Source of the DNA: Litorivicinus sp.
GTDB taxonomy: Bacteria; Pseudomonadota; Gammaproteobacteria; Pseudomonadales; Litorivicinaceae
Direction of reading: 5' to 3'
Length of the DNA: 20,809 nucleotides
NCBI GenBank assembly: GCA_018402605.1
Contig: JAGYIK010000012.1
Span: 1-20,809 of the forward strand
The position numbers and the translations under genes were made by a program. The notes under the pieces were generated by a model. It had not been told where the DNA came from, did no database searches, and saw nothing but the letters and a program-made list of their open reading frames with translations. This document shows, one piece after another, positions 7,637 to 16,047 of this stretch (positions within the stretch are counted from its first letter, which is position 1; each line of letters opens with the position of its first letter).

Positions 7637-8250
7637 AGAAACCTTTGGAGTGCATGGCCCGGCCATTAGCAGAACGGGGGGTAAGCGCCAACTCGCTTAC
7701 AGTCATTGGCTTTGCCATGGGTCTCGTTGGCGCCTTGAGTATCGCCATTGATGCGATGTGGATTGCGCTTGTGGCCTTGGCAGTGAACCGGCTCATGGAT
7801 GGCTTAGACGGGGCGGTTGCGAGGCTCAGTCGACCCACTGAGATGGGCGCCTACTTAGACATTGTTTTGGACTTTGTGATTTACAGTTCCGTGCCGCTGG
7901 CATTTGCAATACGCGATCCCAGTGATGCAGTGGCAGCGGCTTTTCTGCTGTTTTGTTTTATGGGGACGGGCTCGAGCTTTTTAGCTTTTTCAATTTTTGC
8001 TAAAGCACATGGGTGGTCGAATGCGCGCCTCAAAGACAAGTCGATTTATTATCTCGAGGGACTCACTGAGGGATTCGAAACGATCCTCGTTTTGGCCCTG
8101 ATGTGCCTGTTTCCAGAGTGGTTTTCGGTACTGGCTTATGGGTTTGGTTGTCTGTGTTTGATCACAACCTTGAGTCGAATCCGGAATGCATCCATCGCCT
8201 TGCATGGCATTTCGGGTACGGACCCTGATAGTCTTTCACAAACCAAATAG
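7606..8250 (+). CDS. ynjF: CDP-alcohol phosphatidyltransferase family protein YnjF
   Basis: This 214-residue membrane enzyme carries the CDP-alcohol phosphotransferase signature: DGLDGAVAR at residues 65-73, then Gly81, Asp85 and Asp89. Five or six hydrophobic helices surround it. The family moves a phosphatidyl or phospho-alcohol group from a CDP-linked donor to an alcohol acceptor, as in phosphatidylglycerol-phosphate or phosphatidylserine synthesis. The acceptor for YnjF is unknown. The start is GTG at 7606 with a strong AGGAG 7 bases upstream, inside the last 31 bases of ynjD. The family-specific GTGSSFLAF and KSIYYLEGLTEGFETILV segments match YnjF rather than PgsA or PssA. Confidence 0.92.
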   Translation: MFDALLVRRLKKPLECMARPLAERGVSANSLTVIGFAMGLVGALSIAIDAMWIALVALAVNRLMDGLDGAVARLSRPTEMGAYLDIVLDFVIYSSVPLAFAIRDPSDAVAAAFLLFCFMGTGSSFLAFSIFAKAHGWSNARLKDKSIYYLEGLTEGFETILVLALMCLFPEWFSVLAYGFGCLCLITTLSRIRNASIALHGISGTDPDSLSQTK

Positions 8251-8259
8251 GAGTTGGTT

Positions 8260-8946
8260 ATGAAATCCCTCATCAAAGGCGTCTTAGCCGCCTCTTTGAT
8301 TGCTGTGCCAGCCTTTGCCAACGAGCCGAAGAGCGATCTTGAAAAGTTAAGTTACAGCCTTGGCGTTATTCTTGGAGAGCGAATCCAGAATGATTTTGGC
8401 GATCTGGATCCTGACTTTGTGTTGCAAGGCCTCATGGATTCAAAGAATGCGGACGGATGGAAAATGGATCGACCAGCGATCAACCAAGCCGTTCAGGATG
8501 CACAAGCGCGAGCTCAAGCAGCGCAACAACAACAAATTGAAGCAATGGCAGAAGCAAATTTGAAAACAGGTGAAGAGTATTTGGTAGCGAACGCGAAGAA
8601 AGATGGCGTGACTGTCACGGCATCGGGTCTTCAGTATCGCGTGTTGACTGCAGGTTCCGGTGATGGACCGCAGGCAACAGACACTGTGCGTGTGCATTAT
8701 GAAGGACGGTTGACCTCAGGCGACGTGTTTGACAGCTCTTATCAGCGCGGTGAGCCGGTGAGTTTTCCGCTCAATGGCGTGATTCCAGGTTGGTCTGAGG
8801 GCGTTCAGTTGATGACCCCGGGCGCGAAATATGAATTCACAATTCCTGCAGCCTTAGCCTATGGCCCGTCTGGAACGGGTCCAATCCCACCAAACTCTGT
8901 TTTAGTTTTTGATGTGGAACTTTTGGAAATTAACCCTGCGAACTGA
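8260..8946 (+). CDS. Secreted FKBP-type peptidyl-prolyl cis-trans isomerase (Mip/FkpA-like)
   Basis: The ATG at 8260 follows AGGAG (8249-8253) by 6 bases and begins a signal peptide, MKSLIKGVLAASLIAVPAFA, cut before NEPKSD. The mature protein has the N-terminal dimerisation region typical of Mip and FkpA (KLSYSLGVILGERI). A long Ala/Gln-rich helix (about residues 80-105) follows, then the FKBP catalytic domain with VRVHYEGRLTSGDVFDSSY, VIPGWSEGVQLM and AYGPSGTGPIPPNSVLVFDVEL. It should speed proline isomerisation and act as a chaperone in the periplasm. At 228 residues it is near the family's usual length. It begins 9 bases after ynjF, so it may be read through from that operon. Its TGA directly abuts the gshA stop on the other strand. 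Confidence 0.93.
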   Translation: MKSLIKGVLAASLIAVPAFANEPKSDLEKLSYSLGVILGERIQNDFGDLDPDFVLQGLMDSKNADGWKMDRPAINQAVQDAQARAQAAQQQQIEAMAEANLKTGEEYLVANAKKDGVTVTASGLQYRVLTAGSGDGPQATDTVRVHYEGRLTSGDVFDSSYQRGEPVSFPLNGVIPGWSEGVQLMTPGAKYEFTIPAALAYGPSGTGPIPPNSVLVFDVELLEINPAN

Positions 8947-10545
8947 TCAGGGTTGATTCACATAGGCTGCAACGAAGGCATCAAAACTGCCTTCGTTGGC
9001 AGCCGCGAGTTGTGCTTCTGTGAGGAGGCTCTCTGCGGCAATTGTTGCGAGCCGTGCATGTTCTTCCGAGTCCACATGGTTTCGCCAGGTTGTGTGGTGT
9101 TGTTCAGCCATTTTTAGGCCAAAAGTGAGGTGCCCCTCATCGAGCGTGGCCTGTTCCACCTCTTCAGACAAGAGTGGGCATCCAGCCTGCAAACGCACTC
9201 GCGCGTCGACCAATGCATCGGTGTGGTGCGTCACGGACTGGGCTGCATCAAGAATCGCCGCCAATTCATCGAGTGAGTCGAAAAACTCAAGTGCTGCTTG
9301 ATGCAGTCCACGGCTGTCATCGTAGGTCTGATGTGTTTGCCGGCCAGCCCATGTGGTCCGCGCGTTGATGCCATTGATTGCAACACATTCGGCGTCGGTG
9401 AAGAGTGCGCTATCAGCAACGGCTGCTGCTGCCATCATCAACGTGATGAGACCCGCTTCGGTCTCTGAAATTCCGTTGCGTGCGTAGGGATTGAGATCAA
9501 TGGCCCGCACCTCGAGGTATTCAATGCCGCGATTGATGAGCGCGCGAACAGGGCGTTCGCCTGGTTCTTGAATGCGCTTGGGTCGAATGCTCGAGTAGTA
9601 CTCGTTTTCGATTTGCAGCACCGCGGTGTTCAGTTGCTTAAAGCCGTTGTCGTCTTTGAGCCCGATACCCTCGTAGGTCGGCCAAGAGCGGCGCACCGCG
9701 TCGGCGAGGCTTTGGCAATAGGTGTCCAGATAATTGAAGCAAATATTGATCGACTCTTGAGCGGTGGATTGGTAGCCGAGATCACTCATTCGGAGACTGG
9801 TGGCGTGTTGTGCGATCCGACTGCGGCCGCTTATTTGGAATCGATCGGTCGCGAGTAATCTAAAACTCTCATCCACAGCAGGACTGGCGCCGGTCAGTAG
9901 CATCAAAATCCATTGAATTCGGCGGAAATTTCGAATGGTCTCAAAGTACCCGGTGTCTCGCATCCGGCGTGGATCAAGGCCATCTGGATGTCCGTCGCGG
10001 GCTGCGCGCCAGGCCCAAAAGTCATCGCTAAACGAGAGATTAAAGTGCACACCTGCAATGGTTTGCATTTGTCGGCCATATCGAAATCCAAGGCCCCGGC
10101 GGTACACCGTTTTGAGTCGACCGATGTGGCTCTCACCGTAGTATGCGAGAGGGATGTCGCAGTCGGATTCCGGTAGCCAGCAGGGCATCGACAGTGGCCA
10201 TATCCGCTCATCCTCGCCGAGAACGGTCGCGGCAAATCCCTGAAGTGCATTAAGTTCGGCGAGTGCATCGCTTGGCGTAGCATGCGTGCCGGTTACGAAT
10301 TCCAGCAAGGCTTCTGAGTAGTCTGTCGTGATTCGTGGGTGCGTCAGTGCAGAGCCGAGTGCGGTGGCATGGGGCGTCTGCGCCAAATGGGCGTCTTTGG
10401 TTGAGACACGAAGACCTTCCTTTTCCAAGCCAAATCGCATGCCTTTGAGATGCTCAATGAGTGCATTACGTTCGGTTTCGCTGGTTGCAATATGAGAGAC
10501 GATTGGAAGTTTTAAGTGCACACCATATCCAAAGCTTGAAGCCAC
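8947..10545 (-). CDS. gshA: Glutamate-cysteine ligase (class I)
   Basis: This protein of up to 532 residues belongs to the class I (proteobacterial) gamma-glutamylcysteine synthetases. It catalyses the ATP-dependent first step of glutathione synthesis in the cytoplasm. The family signature RFGLEKEGLRV and ALGSALTHPRITTDYSEALL are near the N-terminus. YYSSIRPKR, ALINRGIEYLEVRAIDLNPY and the C-terminal GHLTFG segment also fit. The start is uncertain: GTG at 10545 or GTG at 10521 are both in frame, neither has a strong ribosome site, and both lie inside the end of the upstream pckA homologue. Coupled translation is therefore likely. It is the last gene of the ptrB-yrfG-hslR-hslO-pckA-gshA series. 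Confidence 0.95.
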   Translation of the reverse strand: MASSFGYGVHLKLPIVSHIATSETERNALIEHLKGMRFGLEKEGLRVSTKDAHLAQTPHATALGSALTHPRITTDYSEALLEFVTGTHATPSDALAELNALQGFAATVLGEDERIWPLSMPCWLPESDCDIPLAYYGESHIGRLKTVYRRGLGFRYGRQMQTIAGVHFNLSFSDDFWAWRAARDGHPDGLDPRRMRDTGYFETIRNFRRIQWILMLLTGASPAVDESFRLLATDRFQISGRSRIAQHATSLRMSDLGYQSTAQESINICFNYLDTYCQSLADAVRRSWPTYEGIGLKDDNGFKQLNTAVLQIENEYYSSIRPKRIQEPGERPVRALINRGIEYLEVRAIDLNPYARNGISETEAGLITLMMAAAAVADSALFTDAECVAINGINARTTWAGRQTHQTYDDSRGLHQAALEFFDSLDELAAILDAAQSVTHHTDALVDARVRLQAGCPLLSEEVEQATLDEGHLTFGLKMAEQHHTTWRNHVDSEEHARLATIAAESLLTEAQLAAANEGSFDAFVAAYVNQP

Positions 10546-11995
10546 CTGTCCGCATCGTTACGGCGTGAAAGTTCGTCGCGAATCGCCGCGATCAGGCGTT
10601 CAAGTCGCTGTTGATAGTCTTGGTTTGAGTCGCCGCGGTCCTTTGCATCCCATGGGCCTGCAGTTTCTGATTGCCCAGCTGGGATTGAGAGTCCAAGAGC
10701 ACCGTAGGGCTCCCAGTCGGTGCAGTAGTACATCGCGGTAATAATGGCACTCTCTTCTGACGCGGATAATGGTTCGCCTCGACCAATTTGACCCCCATGC
10801 CAGCCAGCATTAACCAAGAAACACCGGGTTTCATGCGCTTCTAAGAGGTCCTCGAGAATGTACACATAATCATCCAGATTCCGGGGTAACAGCGAATCCA
10901 TAAAACCAGGAGTAAACCGAATATCAAGTTCGGCCTCATGGCGTTCAAGTGGGCCTAAGTGATTGCCATAGCCGAGGATAAACCACACCAATGCCTGTTC
11001 TTTGGAGATCCTCGCCAGTGGCGGTAGTACTCCGAGCGGGTCCGTTGTCAAGATCACGAGTTGGTTCGGCCCTCGTGTATCCGACACCTCTGTGGCATGC
11101 AGTCTACTGAGCGGAACGACCAGATGGGTCGGTTCATTGGGCTCATCTAATGGATCGAGCAGTGTTGGCTATCGGTGCCGATCGGCAGGCAAATTCTCGG
11201 CAATGGTTCGAAGGTCGGTGCGTCCGGCTAATCGGATGGGTAGAGGTGTGAATTCACAGTAAGTCGGCAACCCGTCGGCTGGGCAGTACAGTCAGACGCC
11301 AGCCACGATAATCACGGTCCCCAATAGGTCGCCCACTGGCGCGGTGCCAGAGTGGTTTTGCGTCCCTGCCGGGCCGAGAAAATGGTGGCTCTAGTCCCCT
11401 TGGGCGGCCGCATATGCGGTGGCAATGTATCTTTCTCAGGCGGCAAAAGCCGAGCACGCGGTGGTGCTGCGCCCGCATCTCACCAGTGGATTTTAGATCA
11501 CCGCCCATCAGAACGCAGCGCTTCCCGGTATCACATGAGGATCACACCATTTCCGTTAACGATGATTTCAGCAGCTTACCAAAGGCATCAAAGTGGCGCC
11601 CAAAATCAACTTCACTCCAGCTTCTCTCTGGGGTTTAAAGTCCTCAGGATATAGCGCAGGGTGGTGACAACTCATAGCATGCCAGGCTTTGGAGTGGTGA
11701 TTTGCAAAGGGACTGCAATGTCGGGATCGACACCGAGGTGGGCATGCAGTCATTGCCGGCATGTCCTCACAGTGTTGTCTTTAACACTGGTCCCAAATGC
11801 CTTTGAACACAGCGTCTTCGGCAAAGGAGTGGAATTGCGCATCGGCACGGATGACATCTGTCACCGAGGGTTCATTGACCCATAGCGCTACACGGCCGCG
11901 CTACGCTCGGTATGCTGGACAATGCCAGAAGCGGTAGGAACGTCCCTCGTCTGCAAGACAAGAGCATGCTCAATGAGTTCCGCTGAAGAAGTCAT
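10512..11995 (-). pseudogene. pckA: Phosphoenolpyruvate carboxykinase (ATP) homologue, multiply frameshifted
   Basis: About 494 codons of a PckA-like protein are recognisable, at the pckA position after hslO. The last ~220 codons are in one frame from about 11167. They include VVPLSRLHATEV, VILTTDPLGVLPPLARIS and CFLVNAGWHGG, matching PckA's FLTADAFGVLPPVSRLT and AYLVNTGWNG. Upstream the match hops between frames. In order there are SSAELIEHALVLQT after an ATG at 11995, LWVNEPSVTDVI, HLGVDPDIAVPLQITTP, MGGDLKSTGEMRA, LLPPEKDT, P-loop remnants LGPAGT plus KTTLA, and GDRDYRGW. The enzyme would convert oxaloacetate to PEP. Even the clean C-terminal part lacks the usual ERG...TFSxCFG segment (it reads LERHEAELDIRFTPGF), so the protein is divergent. 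The breaks may be sequence errors; function is doubtful. Confidence 0.72.
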
Positions 11996-12013
11996 CAAGC
12001 GACTCGGCCCCGT

Positions 12014-12905
12014 CTATCTTCGCGCCGTTAGTAGCCAGACCCGTGGCTGATCCAGAAAAGCCATTCCTAAGTCAGCCTGATCAGCAAAAGATGTGCCTGT
12101 CCCCTGCGTGGCGAGAGGTCGAGAGTTTCGCGTGCTGCTCCTCAAAAAAGCTGTTTGACTTCTGTTTCGCCGAGCGCGTGAATGGCTCGCGCGGGCGATC
12201 GCGGGCTGGCTACAGCCCAAGTGCACCGGCCGCGACTCCAGGCCCATGGCGAGTTCGTGAAGAGTCTGTACGTTAAGCGGACCGCATCCTGGCGGAAGCT
12301 CTGCAGGTGTGACAGGTCTCAGCCAGGGCAATGAGGGTTTGCCACGCATCATGGTCTTGGCTGTGTCCCCCTTCGGTTGGGAGCCGTTGCAGCAGCATAC
12401 CGCCGCAGGATGTGCCATCACCGGCTAACCAGAGCCGCGTGTCCAGTTGTTCGGAATTGGTGAAGTACAGGTTCAGGCATTCGGCAATCGAATTCGCGTC
12501 CAGTGGCACGATCCCTTGATAACGCTCGCCGTGGTTTGGGTCGACTGTTACGGCCAGGTACCCATCGCCCATGAGAGTTGAAAAATCTGCGTCTGTAATC
12601 CCCTCATCCCATTGTGCGGTGGCGCGAATGCGTCCGTCGGAGCTGCACTCCGCAACGAGCATTCGTATTGGGCCATTGCTTTTTGCTTGCAAGATCATTT
12701 CACCGTCGAACTTCAGCATGTTGGTGAGAATGCAGGCCGCAGCGGAGAGCTCTTGGCACAGTCGTTTGACGGGCTCAGGCATCTGTTGGTGATTTAGCAT
12801 GGCGTCTGATGCGTTAAGTAAACGCACTGTAATGATGCGAGCATCTCGTGTTTGCTCACACTGATAACGTCGTACCAGATCGCGGTCCGGGCCCAGATCT
12901 GTCAT
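12014..12905 (-). CDS. hslO: Hsp33 redox-regulated chaperone, C-terminal zinc domain frameshifted
   Basis: The clean frame from the ATG at 12905 runs to 12273. It gives 210 residues matching the Hsp33 core: RRYQCEQTRDARIITV, a LKFDGEMILQAKSNGPIRMLVAEC segment and GMLLQRLP. Hsp33 is normally about 290 residues. The missing redox-sensitive zinc domain can be traced downstream in other frames: TPAELPPGCGPLNVQTL, ESRPVHLGCS, IHALGETEVKQLFEEQ and GTGTSFADQADLGMAF, ending at 12014. In the intact family four cysteines bind zinc and form disulfides on oxidation, switching on chaperone activity. Here the cysteine pattern cannot be read reliably because of indels. The start overlaps the hslR stop by 4 bases, with AAGGAG 8 bases upstream. 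Confidence 0.88.
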
Positions 12906-13291
12906 TCAGATACTCCTTTGAGGCGCGTGATTTGTCGTCGTTCACGTTTATTGGGCCGATGATCGGTTGGCTGAAATCCAGCACGCTCGTATCGCCGCAG
13001 GTCTTGCTCGGTTTCGCGTTTTGTTCTGGACGCTTCGGTCTCTTGGTACAACAACGCCGCTTCAGCGGCTGGGCGACGATCTTCTCGGACCGCCATCACC
13101 TCGACAACGAATTCCGTTTGCCCTCGCGAGATGTGCATCACCTGCCCAGGGAGAACTGATTTCGAAGGTTTGGCTTTAACCCCGTTGATGCGGATTTTTC
13201 CACCATCGATTGCATCTCTCGCCATACCGCGCGTCTTGAAAAAGCGCGCGGCCCAGAGCCATTTGTCCAGCCGAACACCGCCGTCGCTCAT
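12902..13291 (-). CDS. hslR: Hsp15, S4-domain ribosome-associated heat shock protein
   Basis: The protein has 129 residues with an S4 RNA-binding domain near the N-terminus (VRLDKWLWAARFFKTRGMARDAI, then GGKIRINGVKAKPSKSV). A charged, arginine-rich C-terminal tail follows, ending in HRPNKRERRQITRLK. Hsp15 binds free 50S subunits carrying nascent chains after stalled translation and helps recycle them. Length and domain order match the family. The gene overlaps yrfG by 4 bases at its start and hslO by 4 bases at its end, giving the conserved yrfG-hslR-hslO block. A heat-shock promoter, known upstream in E. coli, could not be seen because upstream sequence is coding. Confidence 0.95.
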   Translation of the reverse strand: MSDGGVRLDKWLWAARFFKTRGMARDAIDGGKIRINGVKAKPSKSVLPGQVMHISRGQTEFVVEVMAVREDRRPAAEAALLYQETEASRTKRETEQDLRRYERAGFQPTDHRPNKRERRQITRLKGVSE

Positions 13292-13965
13292 GCAGTGACC
13301 CTGCGAAGCTCAGGGAATAGAACATCAAAGTCTTCGATCCCCTGCTTCCAGTGTGTGCGTGGTGGTTCAGCCAGATTTGGATGGCGGATTTCAATAATTT
13401 CACGGACACCGGCGCGCTCTGCGGCATCGAGTACCCGTGGCGAGTCATCGACAAAGACGGCTCGATTTGGATCGATTGCGTGGAGGTCAAAGAGCTGGCG
13501 CCAAAAATCGGGATGTTCTTTTGCGACGCCAAAATCATGACTCGAGACGATTGCATCGACCCATCGGTCGAGCGGAACGACGTCCAGTTTGAGGCGCACA
13601 ACGTCGGGATGCGCGTTGGTGGCAATAATTGTGCGCAGTCGAGAGCCATTGAGGATTTCGAGGAACTCCTCGGCATGCGGGCGATAACGGATAAGGTGAG
13701 CGAGCTGACGCTTCGCCTCGATCAGGTCGATGCCAAAAAATTCAGCCCAGTAATCGGTGCAATACCAGGCCAGGGTGCCTTCGTGCCTCTCAAGTTCCCG
13801 ATGAAATCGATCACGAATCTCCTCTTCGGCTTCGCCTGTCAGTTGCGATACGACGCTGTGGACATTGCGAAGCCAGAAGGTCGCATCATAGTGCAGGTCG
13901 AGTAACGTGCCGTCCATATCGAGGAGTACATCATCGATCTGGCTCCAGTCGACGCTATAGGGCAT
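13288..13965 (-). CDS. yrfG: HAD-family GMP/IMP nucleotidase YrfG
   Basis: This is a 225-residue haloacid dehalogenase-fold hydrolase. Motif I is LLDMDGTLLDL with nucleophile Asp16 and acid/base Asp18; motif II is IATNAH (about 114-119). Lys149 is in GVAKEHPDFW, and the metal-binding VDDS has Asp173/Asp174. The E. coli orthologue dephosphorylates GMP and IMP. Position immediately upstream of hslR, with a 4-base overlap, supports orthology. Its ATG at 13963-13965 overlaps the repaired end of ptrB by 11 bases. It appears intact, in contrast to its disrupted neighbours on both sides. Confidence 0.93.
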   Translation of the reverse strand: MPYSVDWSQIDDVLLDMDGTLLDLHYDATFWLRNVHSVVSQLTGEAEEEIRDRFHRELERHEGTLAWYCTDYWAEFFGIDLIEAKRQLAHLIRYRPHAEEFLEILNGSRLRTIIATNAHPDVVRLKLDVVPLDRWVDAIVSSHDFGVAKEHPDFWRQLFDLHAIDPNRAVFVDDSPRVLDAAERAGVREIIEIRHPNLAEPPRTHWKQGIEDFDVLFPELRRVTA

Positions 13966-16007
13966 AGGGTGCGTCCTTTGGCAGATTCAGTAACTGGATG
14001 ACGGCTTGATAGATTCGTGCGATGTCATCCAATCCGGCATAGCGGCCACTGGGTCCACCATGGCCCGCATGGAGTTCGGTGTATAACAGAATGGTCCCGC
14101 CAGTACCCCGTTCTTTCAGTCTTGCAATCCATCGCTGGCTCCCAATGGAGAGTCACTGCGTGGATCGGTCAGTCCTGCGGTGTAAACAGGGATACTCGCG
14201 CGACTCCCACCATCAAAGTGGGCGAATAATGCGCGAGCCGTCGATAGGCGTCCGGCGATTCAGATGGATTACCCCACTCAGGCCATTCGGGTGGTGTTAA
14301 TGGTAAGTCTGCATCGAGCATCGTCTCTAAGACATCGACAAAAGGAACATCTGCAATCACGCCTTTAAAAAGTTCAGGGCGTCGCATGGCCACTGTGCCG
14401 ACCAGCAACCCGCCTGCACTGCCGCCGTGGAGAACAATCCGGCCAGCCGAGGTCAATCCATCGCGGATCAGTGTTTCCGCAGCACCGATAAAGTCGTTGA
14501 ACGACTGGTCTTTTTCGGCCATCCGCCCGCCCTTGTACCACTGGTGCCCATTTTCCATTCCACCCCGGACGTGCGCCGTGACGTGGAGTACGCCGCGGGT
14601 AAGCAATGTACGTCTTGATGCGCTGAAGGCCGGCGTCAGACTCATGCCATAGCTTCCATAGCCGGTGAGGAGTACCGGTGTGTCAGGACCGGGTGTCACA
14701 TCACGATGATGCACCAGAGTCAGAGGAATGCGTGTCCCATCACCTGAGACGCCGTAGCGACGCGTGACGACATAGTGTGTCTCGTCATGCCCGTTCGGCG
14801 GAGCCGAGACTTTCAATACGGTCTGTTCGCCCGTGGTGAGGTCGATTTCCAGAACGCTCGGTGGTGTCGCAGGTGTGGAGTAGCGCATGCGGATCTGATC
14901 GCGATTGTGCCCCGGAAGCGGATCAAGATGACTGTCGTGAATTTCGGTGGGCAAAGGGATCGGCATGCGGATTTCGAATGCATCGAGATTCGATTCACAG
15001 ATCAGATAACGTCCGCATCCTTCGCGGGAAATCTCGACCACCCAATGCGAAGCCAGCACTTCATAGTCTGTGAAGAGCTCGCCGTCTTCGGGCGCCCACA
15101 GCAATCGCCAGGATTCAGGGTTTGCCATCTGCTCAGTGGTGGGAATTGGCGCGACGAACAGGGCGTAATCAGGGTGCTCATAGTTCGCGCGCAGTAATAA
15201 CTGATCGCCGACCTGCTCAATCTCATACTCCAGTTCCGGGATCCAGTCGGTGACTGGAATGGGAGTGAGCGATTGCAGATCGGCAGGCAGCAGGAAACAC
15301 TGGTTGGTTTGATGGTCATGCGAGTCGATGGTGATCCAGGCTTCGGTACTGGTTTTACCAAGACCAATGAAACGCCCTGGGTGATCGAGTGCAAAGACCA
15401 GCACGTCTTCCGACTGGTCTGTACCAATGCGGTGGCACCAGACGGACGATGGGCGCTGATGCTCATCAAGGCGAGTGTACAAGAGCGTTTGACTGTCTGA
15501 GCCCCACTCAAAGTCGCCACGGCAATCGGTCAGCGGCGTTTCAATGACATGCGCAGACCCCGCTGCGAATAGACTCAATGTGTACCGTTCAGATCCGTGT
15601 AGATCCTCGGTCACTGCAAAAACGCGATGGTCTGGCGAGTGATCAGCACTGCCGACATCGTAATAGTCTGTGCCCTCGGCACGTTGGTCGCCGCAGAGTA
15701 GGACCTCAGTGGCTCCGTTCTCGTCTTGCCTGAGAAAGTCAGGGTGCTCTGCCCCTGCAACAAACCGCTGCCAGTAGCGATATCGACCGTCCTGAATCGG
15801 TACCGATTCATCGGCGTCACGAATCGTGGATTTCAGTTCATCGAGAATCCATTGCCGGCTATCTGGCCCACCGAGCCACTGTTCAGACAGGGTGTTTTCG
15901 CTTTCTAAATGTTGCCGAATGGCCTCGGGAAGTGTTTCTGGATCCTCCAGAACTGCCTGCCAATTTTGGGCTTTTAGCCATTGCGTGTGGTTGTTTCGGG
16001 TTTGCAT
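13955..16007 (-). CDS. ptrB: Oligopeptidase B (prolyl oligopeptidase family S9), frameshifted near the C-terminus
   Basis: The clean frame from the ATG at 16007 to 14169 encodes the beta-propeller domain and most of the alpha/beta-hydrolase domain. Motifs are VLLTGYGSYGMSLTPAF, VTAHVRGGMENGHQWY and the nucleophile in HGGSAGGLL (Ser530). VPFVDVLETMLDADLPLT and EWPEWGNP match oligopeptidase B, which cuts after Lys or Arg in short peptides. After LAHYSP the frame is lost. The rest is found in order in two other frames: HFDGGSRASIPVYTAGLTDP, then WIARLKERGTGG and TELHAGHGG with the catalytic histidine, to a TAG at 13955-13957. That gives about 684 residues, normal for the family. A 55-residue upstream in-frame extension is rejected because it overlaps the divergent gene. 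No ribosome site is visible before the ATG. Confidence 0.9.
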
Positions 16008-16008
16008 G

Positions 16009-16028
16009 GCGCTAGTGTACGCTAGCGC
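16009..16028. repeat. Near-perfect palindrome between divergent ptrB and EamA genes
   Basis: GCGCTAGTGTACGCTAGCGC consists of two 9-base arms around TA, with one mismatched arm position (8 of 9 pairs). It ends one base before the ptrB ATG and occupies half of the 40-base gap between the two divergent genes. It could be a dimeric regulator's operator covering both start regions, or an RNA hairpin at the very start of the ptrB message. Confidence 0.55.
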
Positions 16029-16047
16029 GATTCGCTTGTGAGGTCCT

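Noticed and set aside
11254..11762. Short minus-strand frames of 64-84 codons read as separate small genes
   Set aside because: Their sequences align in order to PckA segments, so they are fragments of the frameshifted pckA homologue.
12014..12421. 135-codon minus-strand frame as an independent gene
   Set aside because: Its middle and end match the Hsp33 zinc domain, so it is the continuation of hslO in another frame.
13351..13905. 184-codon plus-strand frame opposite yrfG
   Set aside because: It is antisense to a gene with complete HAD motifs, with no ribosome site or known domain.
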